NCBI GenBank assembly: GCA_030652315.1
Contig: JAUSAX010000036.1
Location: 1-39,568, forward strand
Length of the DNA: 39,568 nt
Reading direction: 5' to 3'
DNA from: Afipia sp.
GTDB lineage: Bacteria; Pseudomonadota; Alphaproteobacteria; Rhizobiales; Xanthobacteraceae
This document shows positions 6,742 to 16,161 of the stretch, piece by piece. Position 1 is the stretch's first letter; every line of letters begins with the position of its first letter. The notes beneath the pieces were generated by a model. The model saw only the letters and a program-made list of their open reading frames with translations, was not told the DNA's origin and searched no databases. A program made the translations under genes and the position numbers.

Positions 6742-9700
6742 ATGCCCGCCTTTTTTATCGACCGCCCGATTTTCGCTTGGGTGGTTGCGCTCTTTATTTG
6801 TCTGATCGGACTGATCTCGATCCCCTACCTCGGGATTGCGCAATATCCGATCATCGCGCCGCCCTCGATCTCGATCTCGACCAGCTATCCGGGCTCGTCG
6901 CCGGAAGAGCTGTATAACTCGACCACCCGGCTGATCGAGGAAGAACTGAACGGCGCCTCCGGCATTCTCAATTTCGAATCCACCAGTGACTCACTCGGGC
7001 AGGTGGAAATCATCGCCAACTTCGTTCCTGGCACCGATTCGAATCTCGCCTCCGTCGAAGTGCAGAACCGCATCAAGCGCGTCGAGGCGCGTCTGCCGCG
7101 CGCCGTGATCCAGCAGGGCATCCTCGTCGAGGAAGCCTCCAGCGCGGTGCTGCAGATCATCACGCTGCAATCCACCGACGGCAGCCTCGATGAAGTCGGC
7201 CTCGGCGACTTCATGATCCGCAACGTGCTCGGCGAAGTCCGCCGCATTCCCGGCGTCGGCCGCGCCACGCTGTACTCGACCGAGCGCTCGCTGCGCATAT
7301 GGGTCGATCCGGTCAAGCTGGTCGGCTTCAACCTCACCGCCGACGACGTCACCAGGGCTATTCAGGCGCAGAACGCGCAGGTCGCGTCCGGCAGCGTCGG
7401 CTCGGAACCGAGCCGCAAGGACCAGTCGATTTCCGCGCTGATCCTGGTCAAGGGCCAACTCGGCTCGGCCGACGAGTTCGGCGCCATTGTGCTGCGCGCC
7501 AATCCGGACGGCTCCACCGTGCGTCTGCGTGACGTCGCGCGCATCGAGATCGGCGGCATGGGCTATCAGTTCACCACGCGGCTGAACGGCAAGCCGAGCG
7601 CCGGCCTGTCGGTTCTCCTGTCGCCGACCGGCAACGCGCTGGCGACCGCGAGCGCGGTCGAAGCCAAGATGAAGGACCTGTCGAAGTATTTCCCGTCCAA
7701 CATCACCTACGACATTCCCTACAACATCACCCCGGTGGTCGAGGCGTCGATCTCCAAGGTGGTGACGACGCTGATCGAGGCGGTCGTCCTCGTCTTCATC
7801 GTGATGTTCTTATTTCTACAAAATTTCCGCTACACGCTGATTCCGACCATCGTGGTGCCGATCGCGTTGCTCGGCACCTGCGCGACGCTCTATCTGTTCG
7901 GCTATTCGATCAACATGCTGACCATGTTCGGCATGGTGCTGGCGATCGGCATTCTGGTCGATGACGCCATCGTGGTGGTGGAAAACGTCGAACGCATCAT
8001 GTCGGAGGAGGGACTCTCTCCAAAGGAAGCCACCCGCAAGGCGATGACGCAGATCACCAGCGCCATCATCGGCATCACGCTGGTGCTGATCGCGGTGTTC
8101 GTGCCGATGGCGTTCTTCCCCGGCTCCGTCGGCATCATCTATCGCCAGTTCTCGGTGACCATCGTGGCGGCGATCTCGTTCTCGGCGCTGATGGCGCTGT
8201 CGCTGACCCCGGCGCTGTGCGCGACGCTGCTGAAGCCGGTGAAGGCGGGGCATGCCCACGCCAAGACCGGCGTGTTCGGCTGGTTCAACAAGCGGCTCGA
8301 CCGCACCAAGGACGGCTACGGCCGCGTCGTCGGCTGGTCGATCCAGCGCACCGGACGGTTGCTGATTCTTTACGCGGTGCTGCTCGGCGGCCTCGTGTTC
8401 GGCTTCTCAAAGTTGCCCGGCGGCTTCCTGCCGGTGGACGATCAGGGCTTCATCACGGTGGACGTGCAAACGCCGCCGGAATCGTCGTTCAACCGCACCC
8501 AGGCCGCGGTGGAGAAGGTCGAGCAGTTCCTGAAAACCCGCTCGGGCATCGACGAAGTGACGTTCCTCACCGGCTTCAGCTTCTTGGGGCAGGGCCAGAA
8601 CACGGCGCAGGCCTTCGTGACGCTGAAGGACTGGTCCGAGCGCGGCCCGAACGATTCCGCCGCGGCCATCGTCGCGGACATCAACAACTCGCTGAAGTCG
8701 ATCAAGGATGCGAAGATTTCCGCGTTGCAGCCGCCGCCGATCGACAATCTCGGCAACTCGTCGGGCTTCTCGTTCCGGCTTCAGGATCGCGGCCAGAAGG
8801 GTTACGCCGCGCTGATGAAGGCGAAGGACGATCTGCTGGCGCAGGCCAAACAGAGCCGCGTGCTGCAGAATGTCTATGCGGAAGGTTTGCCCGAAGCGCC
8901 GCAGGTGCAGCTCATTATCGACCGCGAACAGGCGGCCGCGCAGGGCGTCACCTTCGCCGACATCAACAGCACGATCTCGACCAATCTCGGCTCGGCCTAT
9001 GTCAACGATTTCCCGAACCGGGGCCGCATGCAGCGCGTCATCGTGCAGGCCGACAGCATCGGCCGCATGAACGCGCAGGACATCCTGTCCTACAACGTCA
9101 AGAACAGCCACGGCAATCTGGTGCCGCTGTCGTCGTTCGCGGCCATCAAGTGGACTGTCGGCCCGACGCAGATCGTCGGCTTCAACTACTATCCGTCGGT
9201 GCGTATCTCCGGCGAGGCCAAGCCCGGCTTCACCTCCGGCGACGCGATTGCGGAAATGGAGCGTCTGACCGCGAAGCTGCCGCGCGGCTTCGGTTTTGAG
9301 TGGACCGGACAATCGTTGCAGGAAAAGCTGTCGGGCTCGCAGGCGCCGTTCCTGCTCGCGCTCTCGGCGCTGATCGTGTTCCTGTGTCTCGCAGCACTCT
9401 ATGAAAGCTGGACCATTCCGCTCGCGGTGCTGATGACGGTGCCGCTCGGCATTCTCGGCGCCGTGGTCGCGGCGATGTCGCGCAGTCTGTCGAACGACGT
9501 CTATTTCACCGTCGCGCTGATTACGATCATCGGCCTGGCGGCAAAGGACGCCATCCTGATCATCGAGTTCGCCAAGGACCTGCGGGCCAAGGGGACGCCG
9601 CTGATGCAGGCGACAATGGAAGCGTGTCACTTGCGCTTCCGGCCGATCCTGATGACGGGTCTGGCATTCGTCTGCGGCGTGCTGCCGATGGTGATCGCCT

Positions 9701-9930
9701 CCGGCGCCGGTGCCAGGAGCCAGCAGGCGCTCGGCACCACGGTGATGGGCGGCATGATCGCGGTGGTCGTTCTGGCGCTGCTGTTCGTGCCGGTGTTCTT
9801 CGTCGCGGTGACGAAGTTCTTCTCGAGGAACGAACGCGACGGCGAGGTCACGCCTGAAAAGGGATCGAAGCTGGAGCGGCTGCGCGGCATGTTCCGCCGC
9901 TCGCGCCCGGCTCAGACATCGGCGTCGTAG
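6742..9930 (+). CDS. RND multidrug efflux permease, HAE1 family
   Basis: A 1062-residue inner-membrane proton-driven pump of the AcrB/MexB type, full length for the family. It opens with MPAFFIDRPIFAWVVALFI, the standard first helix, so ATG 6742 is chosen over the ATG at 6658. The proton-relay residues are visible: the Asp pair in GILVDDAIVVVENVE (fourth helix) and Lys in AAKDAILIIEFAKDL (tenth helix). Two large periplasmic loops sit between helices 1-2 and 7-8. It works with the adaptor encoded just upstream. No outer-membrane channel gene is in the window, so a channel encoded elsewhere must be used. Substrates are unknown. Confidence 0.95.
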   Translation: MPAFFIDRPIFAWVVALFICLIGLISIPYLGIAQYPIIAPPSISISTSYPGSSPEELYNSTTRLIEEELNGASGILNFESTSDSLGQVEIIANFVPGTDSNLASVEVQNRIKRVEARLPRAVIQQGILVEEASSAVLQIITLQSTDGSLDEVGLGDFMIRNVLGEVRRIPGVGRATLYSTERSLRIWVDPVKLVGFNLTADDVTRAIQAQNAQVASGSVGSEPSRKDQSISALILVKGQLGSADEFGAIVLRANPDGSTVRLRDVARIEIGGMGYQFTTRLNGKPSAGLSVLLSPTGNALATASAVEAKMKDLSKYFPSNITYDIPYNITPVVEASISKVVTTLIEAVVLVFIVMFLFLQNFRYTLIPTIVVPIALLGTCATLYLFGYSINMLTMFGMVLAIGILVDDAIVVVENVERIMSEEGLSPKEATRKAMTQITSAIIGITLVLIAVFVPMAFFPGSVGIIYRQFSVTIVAAISFSALMALSLTPALCATLLKPVKAGHAHAKTGVFGWFNKRLDRTKDGYGRVVGWSIQRTGRLLILYAVLLGGLVFGFSKLPGGFLPVDDQGFITVDVQTPPESSFNRTQAAVEKVEQFLKTRSGIDEVTFLTGFSFLGQGQNTAQAFVTLKDWSERGPNDSAAAIVADINNSLKSIKDAKISALQPPPIDNLGNSSGFSFRLQDRGQKGYAALMKAKDDLLAQAKQSRVLQNVYAEGLPEAPQVQLIIDREQAAAQGVTFADINSTISTNLGSAYVNDFPNRGRMQRVIVQADSIGRMNAQDILSYNVKNSHGNLVPLSSFAAIKWTVGPTQIVGFNYYPSVRISGEAKPGFTSGDAIAEMERLTAKLPRGFGFEWTGQSLQEKLSGSQAPFLLALSALIVFLCLAALYESWTIPLAVLMTVPLGILGAVVAAMSRSLSNDVYFTVALITIIGLAAKDAILIIEFAKDLRAKGTPLMQATMEACHLRFRPILMTGLAFVCGVLPMVIASGAGARSQQALGTTVMGGMIAVVVLALLFVPVFFVAVTKFFSRNERDGEVTPEKGSKLERLRGMFRRSRPAQTSAS

Positions 9931-9963
9931 GACTGCTACGGAGGCGAAGCGCACTCTCTCCGC

Positions 9964-10023
9964 TCATCCCCGCGAAAGCGGGGATCCCGTTCTTTGCTCT
10001 GGGTCCCCGCTTTCGCGGGGACG
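9964..10023. repeat. palindrome, CCCCGCGAAAGCGGGG type (type C)
   Basis: Two small hairpins, CCCCGCGAAAGCGGGG at the left and CCCCGCTTTCGCGGGG at the right, which also pair with each other. It lies 33 bp after the pump stop codon and between convergent genes, so it may act as a transcript end or stabiliser for both. Confidence 0.8.
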
Positions 10024-10063
10024 AACGGATTTGAATCCCGCTACGCTCCTCGCAACGACGGGG

Positions 10064-11257
10064 TTACGCCTTCAGCGGCCTTTGAAACGCGCAGAGCACC
10101 GCGCCAAGTGCCAGCGCGGCCGTCGAGATCGTCAGTGCGTAGGACAGGCCCATCACGTCGGTGATGGCGCCGGTGACGAACGGGCCGAGCGTCTGGCCGA
10201 TGCCGAAGGTGATGGTCAGGACGCCGATCGCTTTCGGCCACGCCTCCGGCGGATAGTTGAGGCGCGCAAACACGGTGGTGGCCGCCACCACCGGGAAGAA
10301 CGACAGGCCGAACACGAACGCCGACGCCACCAGCAGCATCGGTGACGTGCCAAGCAGCGCGATGAAGGTGCCCACGCACGTGACGGCGATCATGATCGCG
10401 GTCGTCATGCCGCTTTGACCGCGCGCCATCAGCCCGCGCCACAGCCAGGGTCCCACGAACGACATCAGTCCGATCAGGCACCAGAAACCGCTCTGCGCCG
10501 CCGCGTCTCCGCCGCCGTCGCGCACATAGGCGATCATGAAGGTCATGTAGGCGATGTAACCCGCGCCGAACAGGAAATAGCCGGCGAGATAAAACGCGAT
10601 CGGGCGCAGCGGGACGGATGACGTTGCTGCCGATGTTTCGGTTGCGGGAATATCGACGGGATTCAGCAGCAGCGGAATCATCATCAGGGCCGTCAGCACC
10701 GTCAGCACCGTCCACACGATCCACCACGAGCCGGGGCCGAAATACTGCAGCAGGAACGGCGCGGCCAGTCCCGAGACGATCAGGCCGGTGCCCGGCCCGG
10801 TGTAGAACAGACTGAGCAGCACCGCTGATTTCGCGGGGCGCGATTGCGCGATGGTGGCCGCCAGCGTGCCGCCGCCGACGAATGTTGCCGCAGCCCCAAG
10901 GCCCGAGAGCAGGCGGCCGAAACTGAAAAGGATCACGTTGCCCGACAGCGCGCAGATTCCCAACGAAACGACGCAGGCGAGAGCGCCGATCCATGTCGCG
11001 CGAAACAGACCGACGCGGCGGATGAAGGACGCCGCGCCGAGCGCGCCGGCGAGATAGCCGATGGCGTTGACCGTGTTCATGAAGCCCGCGGTCGAATACG
11101 ACCAGCCGAGCGAGTCGCGCATGTCGGGCAGCACCAGCGAATAGGCGAAACGGCCGATGCCGAGCCCGATGGCGGCGGCCAGCGAGATGATCAGAATCAT
11201 GCGCATCGGATGCGCGAACGGGGTGGCGGACTTGGGGAATGTCTCGGGGGGTGTCAC
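10064..11257 (-). CDS. MFS transporter, YbfB/YjiJ type
   Basis: A 397-residue membrane protein with about 12 hydrophobic segments, resembling the YbfB/YjiJ branch of the major facilitator superfamily (PF06779). The opening IGLGIGRFAYSLVLPDMRDS and GFMNTVNAIGYLAGAL are typical. The substrate is unknown in this branch. The start is a GTG at 11257, chosen because GGAG lies seven bases before it; the frame is open to 11338 and an ATG at 11206 would remove 17 residues before the first helix. It is convergent with the efflux operon and divergent from leuB. Confidence 0.85.
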   Translation of the reverse strand: MTPPETFPKSATPFAHPMRMILIISLAAAIGLGIGRFAYSLVLPDMRDSLGWSYSTAGFMNTVNAIGYLAGALGAASFIRRVGLFRATWIGALACVVSLGICALSGNVILFSFGRLLSGLGAAATFVGGGTLAATIAQSRPAKSAVLLSLFYTGPGTGLIVSGLAAPFLLQYFGPGSWWIVWTVLTVLTALMMIPLLLNPVDIPATETSAATSSVPLRPIAFYLAGYFLFGAGYIAYMTFMIAYVRDGGGDAAAQSGFWCLIGLMSFVGPWLWRGLMARGQSGMTTAIMIAVTCVGTFIALLGTSPMLLVASAFVFGLSFFPVVAATTVFARLNYPPEAWPKAIGVLTITFGIGQTLGPFVTGAITDVMGLSYALTISTAALALGAVLCAFQRPLKA

Positions 11258-11383
11258 GGGGCAGCTCCGGCAGGTGCGGCACATTGGCAGTTTCGGTGAG
11301 GCTTGGCCAATCACGAGAGGGCAATGGTGTCTTGCCAATTCTGCAAGGGCGTTTTAGCAAGTCCGCGCGAATTTCCTTTCTTT

Positions 11384-11448
11384 CGTCATGCCCGGGCATA
11401 GCCGTTCGAAGAACGGCGTTCTAAAGACCGCTATGTCCCGGGCATCCC
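11384..11448. repeat. palindromic repeat, type B variant
   Basis: CGTCATGCCCGGGCATAG on the left pairs with CTATGTCCCGGGCAT on the right, with an inner GTTCGAAGAAC hairpin. It shares the CGTCATGCCCGGGC end with the copies at 31449-31535 and 38476-38565. A separate hairpin, TCACCGGG-acaag-CCCGGTGA, follows at 11481-11501, ending 26 bp before leuB. Confidence 0.8.
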
Positions 11449-11527
11449 GATAACGGAACACCGTGCTTCCGTCATCGAGATCACCGGGACAAGCCCGGTG
11501 ATGACCATACTCTCAGGACAGTGACTC

Positions 11528-12640
11528 ATGGCATCGCATAAACTCCTGCTTCTTCCCGGCGACGGTATCGGCACCGAAGTGATGGCGGAGGTGAAGCGCG
11601 TCATCGACTGGCTGGACAAGCGCGGCATTGCCAAGTTCGAGACCGAGACCGGGCTGGTCGGCGGATCGAGCTACGACGCCGACAAGGTCGCGATCACCGA
11701 CGCCACCATGGCGCGCGCGCAGGCCGCGGACGCCGTGATCTTCGGCGCGGTGGGCGGACCGAAGTGGGCGGACGTTCCCTACGAGGCGCGTCCGGAAGCG
11801 GGCCTGTTGCGGTTGCGCAAGGACATGGCGCTGTTCGCCAACCTGCGTCCGGCGATCTGCTATCCGGCGCTGGCGGAATCCTCCAGCCTCAAGAAGGAGA
11901 TCGTCGAAGGCCTCGACATCATGATCGTGCGCGAGCTGACCGGCGGTGTGTACTTCGGCGAGCCGAAGACCATCACCGATCTCGGCAACGGCCAGAAGCG
12001 CGCCGTCGATACCCAGGTTTACGACACCTACGAGATCGAGCGCATCTCGCGCGTCGCCTTCGACCTCGCGCGCAAGCGCCGCAACAAGATGACGTCGATG
12101 GAAAAGCACAACGTCATGAAGAGCGGCGTGCTGTGGAAGGAAGTCGTGACGCAAGTGCATGCGCGCGAATACAAGGACGTCGAGCTTGAGCATCAGTTGG
12201 CCGACGCCGGCGGCATGCAGCTCGTGCGCTGGCCGAAGCAGTTCGACGTGATCGTCACCGACAATCTGTTCGGCGACATGCTCTCGGATATTGCCGCGAT
12301 GCTCACCGGTTCGCTCGGCATGCTGCCGTCGGCCTCACTGGGCGAGACCGATCCGAAGACCAGGAAGCGCAAGGCGCTGTACGAGCCGGTGCACGGTTCG
12401 GCGCCGGACATCGCCGGCAAGGGCATGGCCAATCCGATCGCGATGATCGCATCGTTCGTGATGGCGCTGCGCTACTCGTTCGATCTGCAGAAGGAAGCCG
12501 ACATGATCGACGCGGCGATCGCCGCGACGCTGGCCAAGGGCCTGCGCACCGCCGACATCAAGTCGGACGGCGCGACAATCATCTCCACGTCGCAGATGGG
12601 CGAGGCGATTGTGAAGGAACTGGATGCGCTGACGGGGTAA
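11528..12640 (+). CDS. leuB: 3-isopropylmalate dehydrogenase
   Basis: The third step of leucine synthesis, NAD-dependent oxidation and decarboxylation of 3-isopropylmalate. The protein is 370 residues, usual for the family. It begins [16 protein letters not shown], has the substrate-binding Arg-rich segment and Tyr of [14 protein letters not shown], the metal-binding Asp residues of [17 protein letters not shown] and the NAD site [14 protein letters not shown]. The ATG at 11528 has only a weak upstream GGACAG. leuC and leuD lie at 20.8-25.5 kb on the other strand, so the pathway is split into separate units here. Confidence 0.97.
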   Translation: MASHKLLLLPGDGIGTEVMAEVKRVIDWLDKRGIAKFETETGLVGGSSYDADKVAITDATMARAQAADAVIFGAVGGPKWADVPYEARPEAGLLRLRKDMALFANLRPAICYPALAESSSLKKEIVEGLDIMIVRELTGGVYFGEPKTITDLGNGQKRAVDTQVYDTYEIERISRVAFDLARKRRNKMTSMEKHNVMKSGVLWKEVVTQVHAREYKDVELEHQLADAGGMQLVRWPKQFDVIVTDNLFGDMLSDIAAMLTGSLGMLPSASLGETDPKTRKRKALYEPVHGSAPDIAGKGMANPIAMIASFVMALRYSFDLQKEADMIDAAIAATLAKGLRTADIKSDGATIISTSQMGEAIVKELDALTG

Positions 12641-12740
12641 CGCTAGGTGTCGCCGCGTGAAGCAAGTCCCGCCGAACCGATGCAGGGGCGTGGGCCTGGA
12701 TCGAGCAGGATCGGCTGAAGCGGGGGACGTGTCTTTGGTC

Positions 12741-14558
12741 TCAGTCGCAGATTTCGCGGGGCATCATCGCGCCGCCCCCAACGGAGCTTGATCCGGGAGC
12801 GTTTGTTCCACTGGAAATACGACAACCTTTCCTGACAGGCCTGCAACCGCCACCGTCGCAAAAGATTTGCCCGCTAGACGCAGCCGCCGAGGGCTTTGTG
12901 CTTGCGGCCTTGGTCTGTCCCGGGGCCTCGTCGCGCTTCGCCACCGGCGGAGCGGGTTTCTTCTTCACTTCGATCTTTTCGCAGGCGTTGTCGTCGCCGA
13001 CCTCGTACCCTGCGCGGCATGTGATCCTGGTGCAGCGCTCGCCATCGGCCTTGTAGCCGTGCTCGCAGATCAGCGGGCAGATCCGGCCCTGTTTGCTCTT
13101 CACGGCGTCCAGTGAATCGGCGGACGCCACTTTCACATCGAGCTTCATCCCGGCATTCTTGTTGAACAGCTCCATCGCTTTCTGAGCTGAGGGCGTCCAC
13201 GTATCGCTGGTGGCGGCGGTGTTGCAACCGACGCGGCGCAATTCGATCTGCAATTGCTTCGGAATGTCGGCGACCATGACCGGCGCATCCGCTTTCGGCA
13301 CGGACTGGTCCGGCGTGAGCGCCGCGACCTTGGTTTCTTCCTTGCGAGCTTCCTTGGACGAATCTTTAGACGTGTCCTTGGCCGCAGCTTTCGCATCCTC
13401 GGTTGATTTGGCCTTTGCGACCGCCTTGGCGCGCTCGGCTTCGAGACGCGCGTCTTCGGCCTTCTTTGCCTGCTCCGCGGCGACGCGCGCGTGTTCGGCG
13501 GCCTTGGCTTCGGCAGCAGCTTTTGCCTGCTCGGCGCGCTTCGCGCCTTCGAGTGCCAGCCGCGCCTGCTCTTCCTGTGCTGTCTTTGCCTTCTCGGTGG
13601 CGGCGAGGCGTGCTTCTTCCGCGGCGAGCTTGTTGCGCTGGGCTTGCGCCAGCTTGGCGTAGAAACTGTCGGGATGGGCCGCGATAAAATAGTCCCACGC
13701 CTCGCGCGTGCCGACCCGTTCTGCCAGTTCGTAATCGCGGCGCAAGGCTGCATTCGCGTCGGCCTGCGGCGCTGCGGCGGGAACAACTGCGACCGCAGGC
13801 ACCAGCGACACGTCGTTGCCGCCAAGCGAGCCGTAGACGAACGGCTCCTGCTTGTTGCTCGTCGCCTTCAGTACGTCATCGCGCACGAAGCCGAAAGCCT
13901 TGCGCAGGTCGAGGCCGGGCTTGGTCATGTGCTTGACGAGCGCCGTGGCGAATGGACTGTTCTTGCCCTCGCCGTCGGAGGCCGTCGAGCCCGCCTTTGC
14001 GGCAAACGCGACCAGCGTGTTGGGATTTGTCGGTTCTACTTTGGCGAGACCACGGGTGACCGTGCGCGAGCCGATGGTGCGCTTCATGGTCTTGTTGAAC
14101 GGATTGTCGCGGCAGGCATCGAGAATGACGAGGCGGAGCTGTTTGGCGGGATCGGCGGCGACAATGAAGCGGTCCAACGGAAAGGCTTCATCGAGAACGT
14201 CCGTATCAATTTCGAGCTTCGCATCGACGGGGATCAGGTAGTTCGTGCCCTCAAGCTCGATGCCGTGGCCCGCGTAATAGATCACCGCCACATCCGCATC
14301 GCGGACCTTGTTGCCGAACTCGCGCAGCGAGCGCTTCATCTCGATGCCGGACAGGTTTGATTTGGTATCGACGACGTCGAAACCGGCCTTGGTCAGGACA
14401 GACGAGATGGCGGCGGCATCGTTGGACGGATTGGTGAGGGGTGCGACGTTCTGATAGTCGGAGTTGCCGATCACCAGCGCAACGCGCTTCTCGGCGAGCG
14501 CCGGCGTCAGCGCGGCGGCCAGTATCGTCCATACGAGAATCGAAAGCCGTATGCGCAA
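12741..14558 (-). CDS. exported caspase-like (C14) protein with coiled coil and Cys-rich tail
   Basis: A 605-residue protein of the bacterial caspase-homologue group (PF00656). Signal peptide residues 1-22 end in ALTPALA-E. The caspase p20 domain (about 23-250) keeps both catalytic residues, His98 in YYAGHGIE and Cys149 in ILDACRDNP. A linker (about 270-310, DYELAERVGTREAWDYFIAA) leads to a long Ala/Glu/Lys coiled coil (about 310-410), then a segment like a peptidoglycan-binding motif (LQIELRRVGCNTAATSD, 436-452) and a Cys-rich tail (CPLICEHGYKADGERCTRIT, from 494). The start is taken as TTG 14558, with AGGGG six bases before it; a far upstream ATG at 14753 would destroy the signal peptide. 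Likely periplasmic; whether it is an active protease and on what substrate is unknown. Confidence 0.85.
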   Translation of the reverse strand: MRIRLSILVWTILAAALTPALAEKRVALVIGNSDYQNVAPLTNPSNDAAAISSVLTKAGFDVVDTKSNLSGIEMKRSLREFGNKVRDADVAVIYYAGHGIELEGTNYLIPVDAKLEIDTDVLDEAFPLDRFIVAADPAKQLRLVILDACRDNPFNKTMKRTIGSRTVTRGLAKVEPTNPNTLVAFAAKAGSTASDGEGKNSPFATALVKHMTKPGLDLRKAFGFVRDDVLKATSNKQEPFVYGSLGGNDVSLVPAVAVVPAAAPQADANAALRRDYELAERVGTREAWDYFIAAHPDSFYAKLAQAQRNKLAAEEARLAATEKAKTAQEEQARLALEGAKRAEQAKAAAEAKAAEHARVAAEQAKKAEDARLEAERAKAVAKAKSTEDAKAAAKDTSKDSSKEARKEETKVAALTPDQSVPKADAPVMVADIPKQLQIELRRVGCNTAATSDTWTPSAQKAMELFNKNAGMKLDVKVASADSLDAVKSKQGRICPLICEHGYKADGERCTRITCRAGYEVGDDNACEKIEVKKKPAPPVAKRDEAPGQTKAASTKPSAAASSGQIFCDGGGCRPVRKGCRISSGTNAPGSSSVGGGAMMPREICD

Positions 14559-14761
14559 AGCAGACCCCTGAAAATCAAAAGTTCTGAAAAACAGAAAATA
14601 TGACGAAAAGTCTAAGCTCAGGGGCGGTGGGCGCAAGCGTAAAAGCGCGTCTGAGGCCAGAGGATGGGGCCGCTGAGCGGTTCCGGGGCCCTTCGGCGCT
14701 GGACACCATTTCGCCCTTTCGGGCGAAGTTCGTCGCTGTTTCGCCTTATGCAATTCGCCAT

Positions 14762-14792
14762 AAAAAATGCCCGGCTCTGGCCGGGCATTTTT
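14762..14792. terminator. bidirectional rho-independent terminator
   Basis: A-tract, then ATGCCCGG (14767-14774) pairing with CCGGGCAT (14781-14788), then a T-tract. On the minus strand it would end the message of the small exported protein encoded at 14877-15254 before it reaches the caspase-like gene. Confidence 0.85.
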
Positions 14793-14798
14793 GTGGGG

Positions 14799-14844
14799 GC
14801 ATGACCCCGAAAAGTGGAAACCGGTTTTCGGATCAGGTCATGCC
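14799..14844. repeat. palindromic repeat, type E copy 2
   Basis: GCATGACCCCGAAAAGTGG paired with CCGGTTTTCGGATCAGGTCATGCC. It is a shorter version of 4043-4112, which has about 24 extra central bases. Confidence 0.85.
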
Positions 14845-14876
14845 CGATTGACAACCATCGTCCTGAAAAACGGAAA

Positions 14877-15254
14877 TCAGTAGAGCGGGAACGGGAACGG
14901 CGTGCCGGTATCCCATTGATCGCCGAGCGGACGGCGGCTGGTGTACAGCCGGTCGATCTGCTGGCCATAGGAATAGCCCGGCGGGAAGGCGTAGTCGGTG
15001 AACTTGCGTTCGCCGGGCCGCACTTCGGTGCCGGCATCGAGCCATGAGCGGCGCGTCACGTAAACGCGGGTCCGGCCGCGCTGGTAGGACGAGTTGACCG
15101 CCTTGCGCGGCGGACCGTCATAGGTCGGGTCGTCCTGAACGGCGCGCTTCCGGGTCTGGGCATCGGCGGCGGTAACGCCGAATCCGGCGGTCACAATCGC
15201 GGCCGTTGCCAGCAATATCGCCAGTGTTTTCGCGCCCGGGTACTTCAAAGCCAT
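14877..15254 (-). CDS. small exported protein of unknown function
   Basis: A 125-residue protein that I do not recognise. An N-terminal signal peptide (MALKYPGAKTLAILLATAA..., cleavage near ADAQ, residue about 32) is followed by a basic, Tyr- and Arg-rich part (VNSSYQRGRTRVYVTRRSW) and a Pro-rich end (GTPFPFPLY). ATG 15254 follows GAGGA at good spacing; an upstream in-frame ATG at 15362 would bury the signal. It stands alone, between an upstream 138-bp gap and a strong terminator downstream. The pattern suggests a small periplasmic or envelope protein. Confidence 0.75.
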   Translation of the reverse strand: MALKYPGAKTLAILLATAAIVTAGFGVTAADAQTRKRAVQDDPTYDGPPRKAVNSSYQRGRTRVYVTRRSWLDAGTEVRPGERKFTDYAFPPGYSYGQQIDRLYTSRRPLGDQWDTGTPFPFPLY

Positions 15255-15392
15255 TGAATCCTCGTCACATTCCCAATTGCGTCGCACCATACCCGTTTCC
15301 GGCAGTCTCCCACAAGGACCAATGGGCCACACTGCCAGAGGATCGTCGCTCCCGTTGCTCAAGATAGGGCGGCAAAGGTTCGATTCCAGCCT

Positions 15393-16136
15393 TCAGAGCC
15401 GGCGGGGCGGGCGCGGCGGACGGGTGTCGGTAGTTTGCGATACCGGCTCGGCACTGCAACGCGGAGAACGCTTCATTCGTTCCTCGAAGAAGGCCTGCGC
15501 GGCGGCGGTGGGGAGAACGCCCTTCACGCTGATGCGGTCGATCAAGCAGGCCAGCGTATGGAAATTCGGGCGCGCGCCGCTGGCCTCGCAGTACCAGCCC
15601 TTGAGATATACGGCGGTGGTGTCGAAGCGGCTGAGATAGGACACGCAAAGTTTGATCTGACCATCGGAGTTGATCTGGAAGTTCGCGGCGCGGACCGGGC
15701 CGAAGCGCGTCTCGAGATCGTAGTAGGTCGTTGCTCTGCCCATGCCGGTATACGCCGAGCGCAGCAGCGGCCGCAGGCTCGACATCTCCGACGAATAGTC
15801 GCGGACCACCGGCGTGTCGGGACTGGACGGCATGTTGATCACGAGCGTGAAGTCGGTGTTGCGATCGTAAACCTGGCCGTATTGCAGGACATTCTGCCAG
15901 CCCCCGCTGACTCGGGCGGAGCTGGCGGTCGGCGACAATCGGGTGAGTTCGGGCGCGTTGATCTGGAACGACGCCTTGGAACTGACGCTCGATGGCGGAC
16001 TGAAAAAGCTCGAGACGCGCACAATCGCGACGGCGATGAAGGCGAATGCCACGGTCCCCGCGATATAAAAGGAATAGCGTACCGCCCTGCCGGCGTGGGT
16101 GCCGACGCTCGACATGTGACTTTGACCGAATGACAT
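15393..16136 (-). CDS. membrane-anchored protein, tandem paralogue 2
   Basis: A 247-residue protein without a family I can name. A single hydrophobic segment (about residues 19-39, RYSFYIAGTVAFAFIAVAIV) precedes a periplasmic domain. It contains GWYCEASG and HTLACLIDRIS, then a late Cys in KRSPRC and a Pro/Arg-rich tail. The same spaced Cys motifs occur in the upstream neighbour (GWACQAD, AFVGCTLNRLI, KRHSC), so the two are divergent duplicates. ATG 16136 has AGGAAT upstream; the frame before it overlaps the previous gene. The genes are 25 bp apart and probably one operon. Confidence 0.75.
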   Translation of the reverse strand: MSFGQSHMSSVGTHAGRAVRYSFYIAGTVAFAFIAVAIVRVSSFFSPPSSVSSKASFQINAPELTRLSPTASSARVSGGWQNVLQYGQVYDRNTDFTLVINMPSSPDTPVVRDYSSEMSSLRPLLRSAYTGMGRATTYYDLETRFGPVRAANFQINSDGQIKLCVSYLSRFDTTAVYLKGWYCEASGARPNFHTLACLIDRISVKGVLPTAAAQAFFEERMKRSPRCSAEPVSQTTDTRPPRPPRRL

Positions 16137-16161
16137 TTTCAAATTCCTGTCGTTGATCGTC

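Larger units (their letters stand above)
14559..14876. other. intergenic region between the caspase-like gene and the next upstream gene
   Basis: This 318-bp stretch should contain the promoter of the minus-strand caspase-like gene, but I see no clear promoter boxes. It also holds the terminator at 14762-14792 and the type E repeat at 14799-14844. No credible coding frame was found. Confidence 0.6.

Noticed and set aside
8407-9954. Open frame of 515 codons on the minus strand opposite the RND pump gene
   Set aside because: Antisense shadow of the pump gene with Arg/His-rich composition and no signal or motif.
10041-11399. Second long minus-strand frame over the MFS gene
   Set aside because: The other frame gives a clean 12-segment membrane protein; this one is Arg-rich and lacks hydrophobic segments.
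15377-15391. GGTTCGATTCC, like the T-arm of a tRNA
   Set aside because: No acceptor stem, anticodon arm or correct spacing can be built around it.
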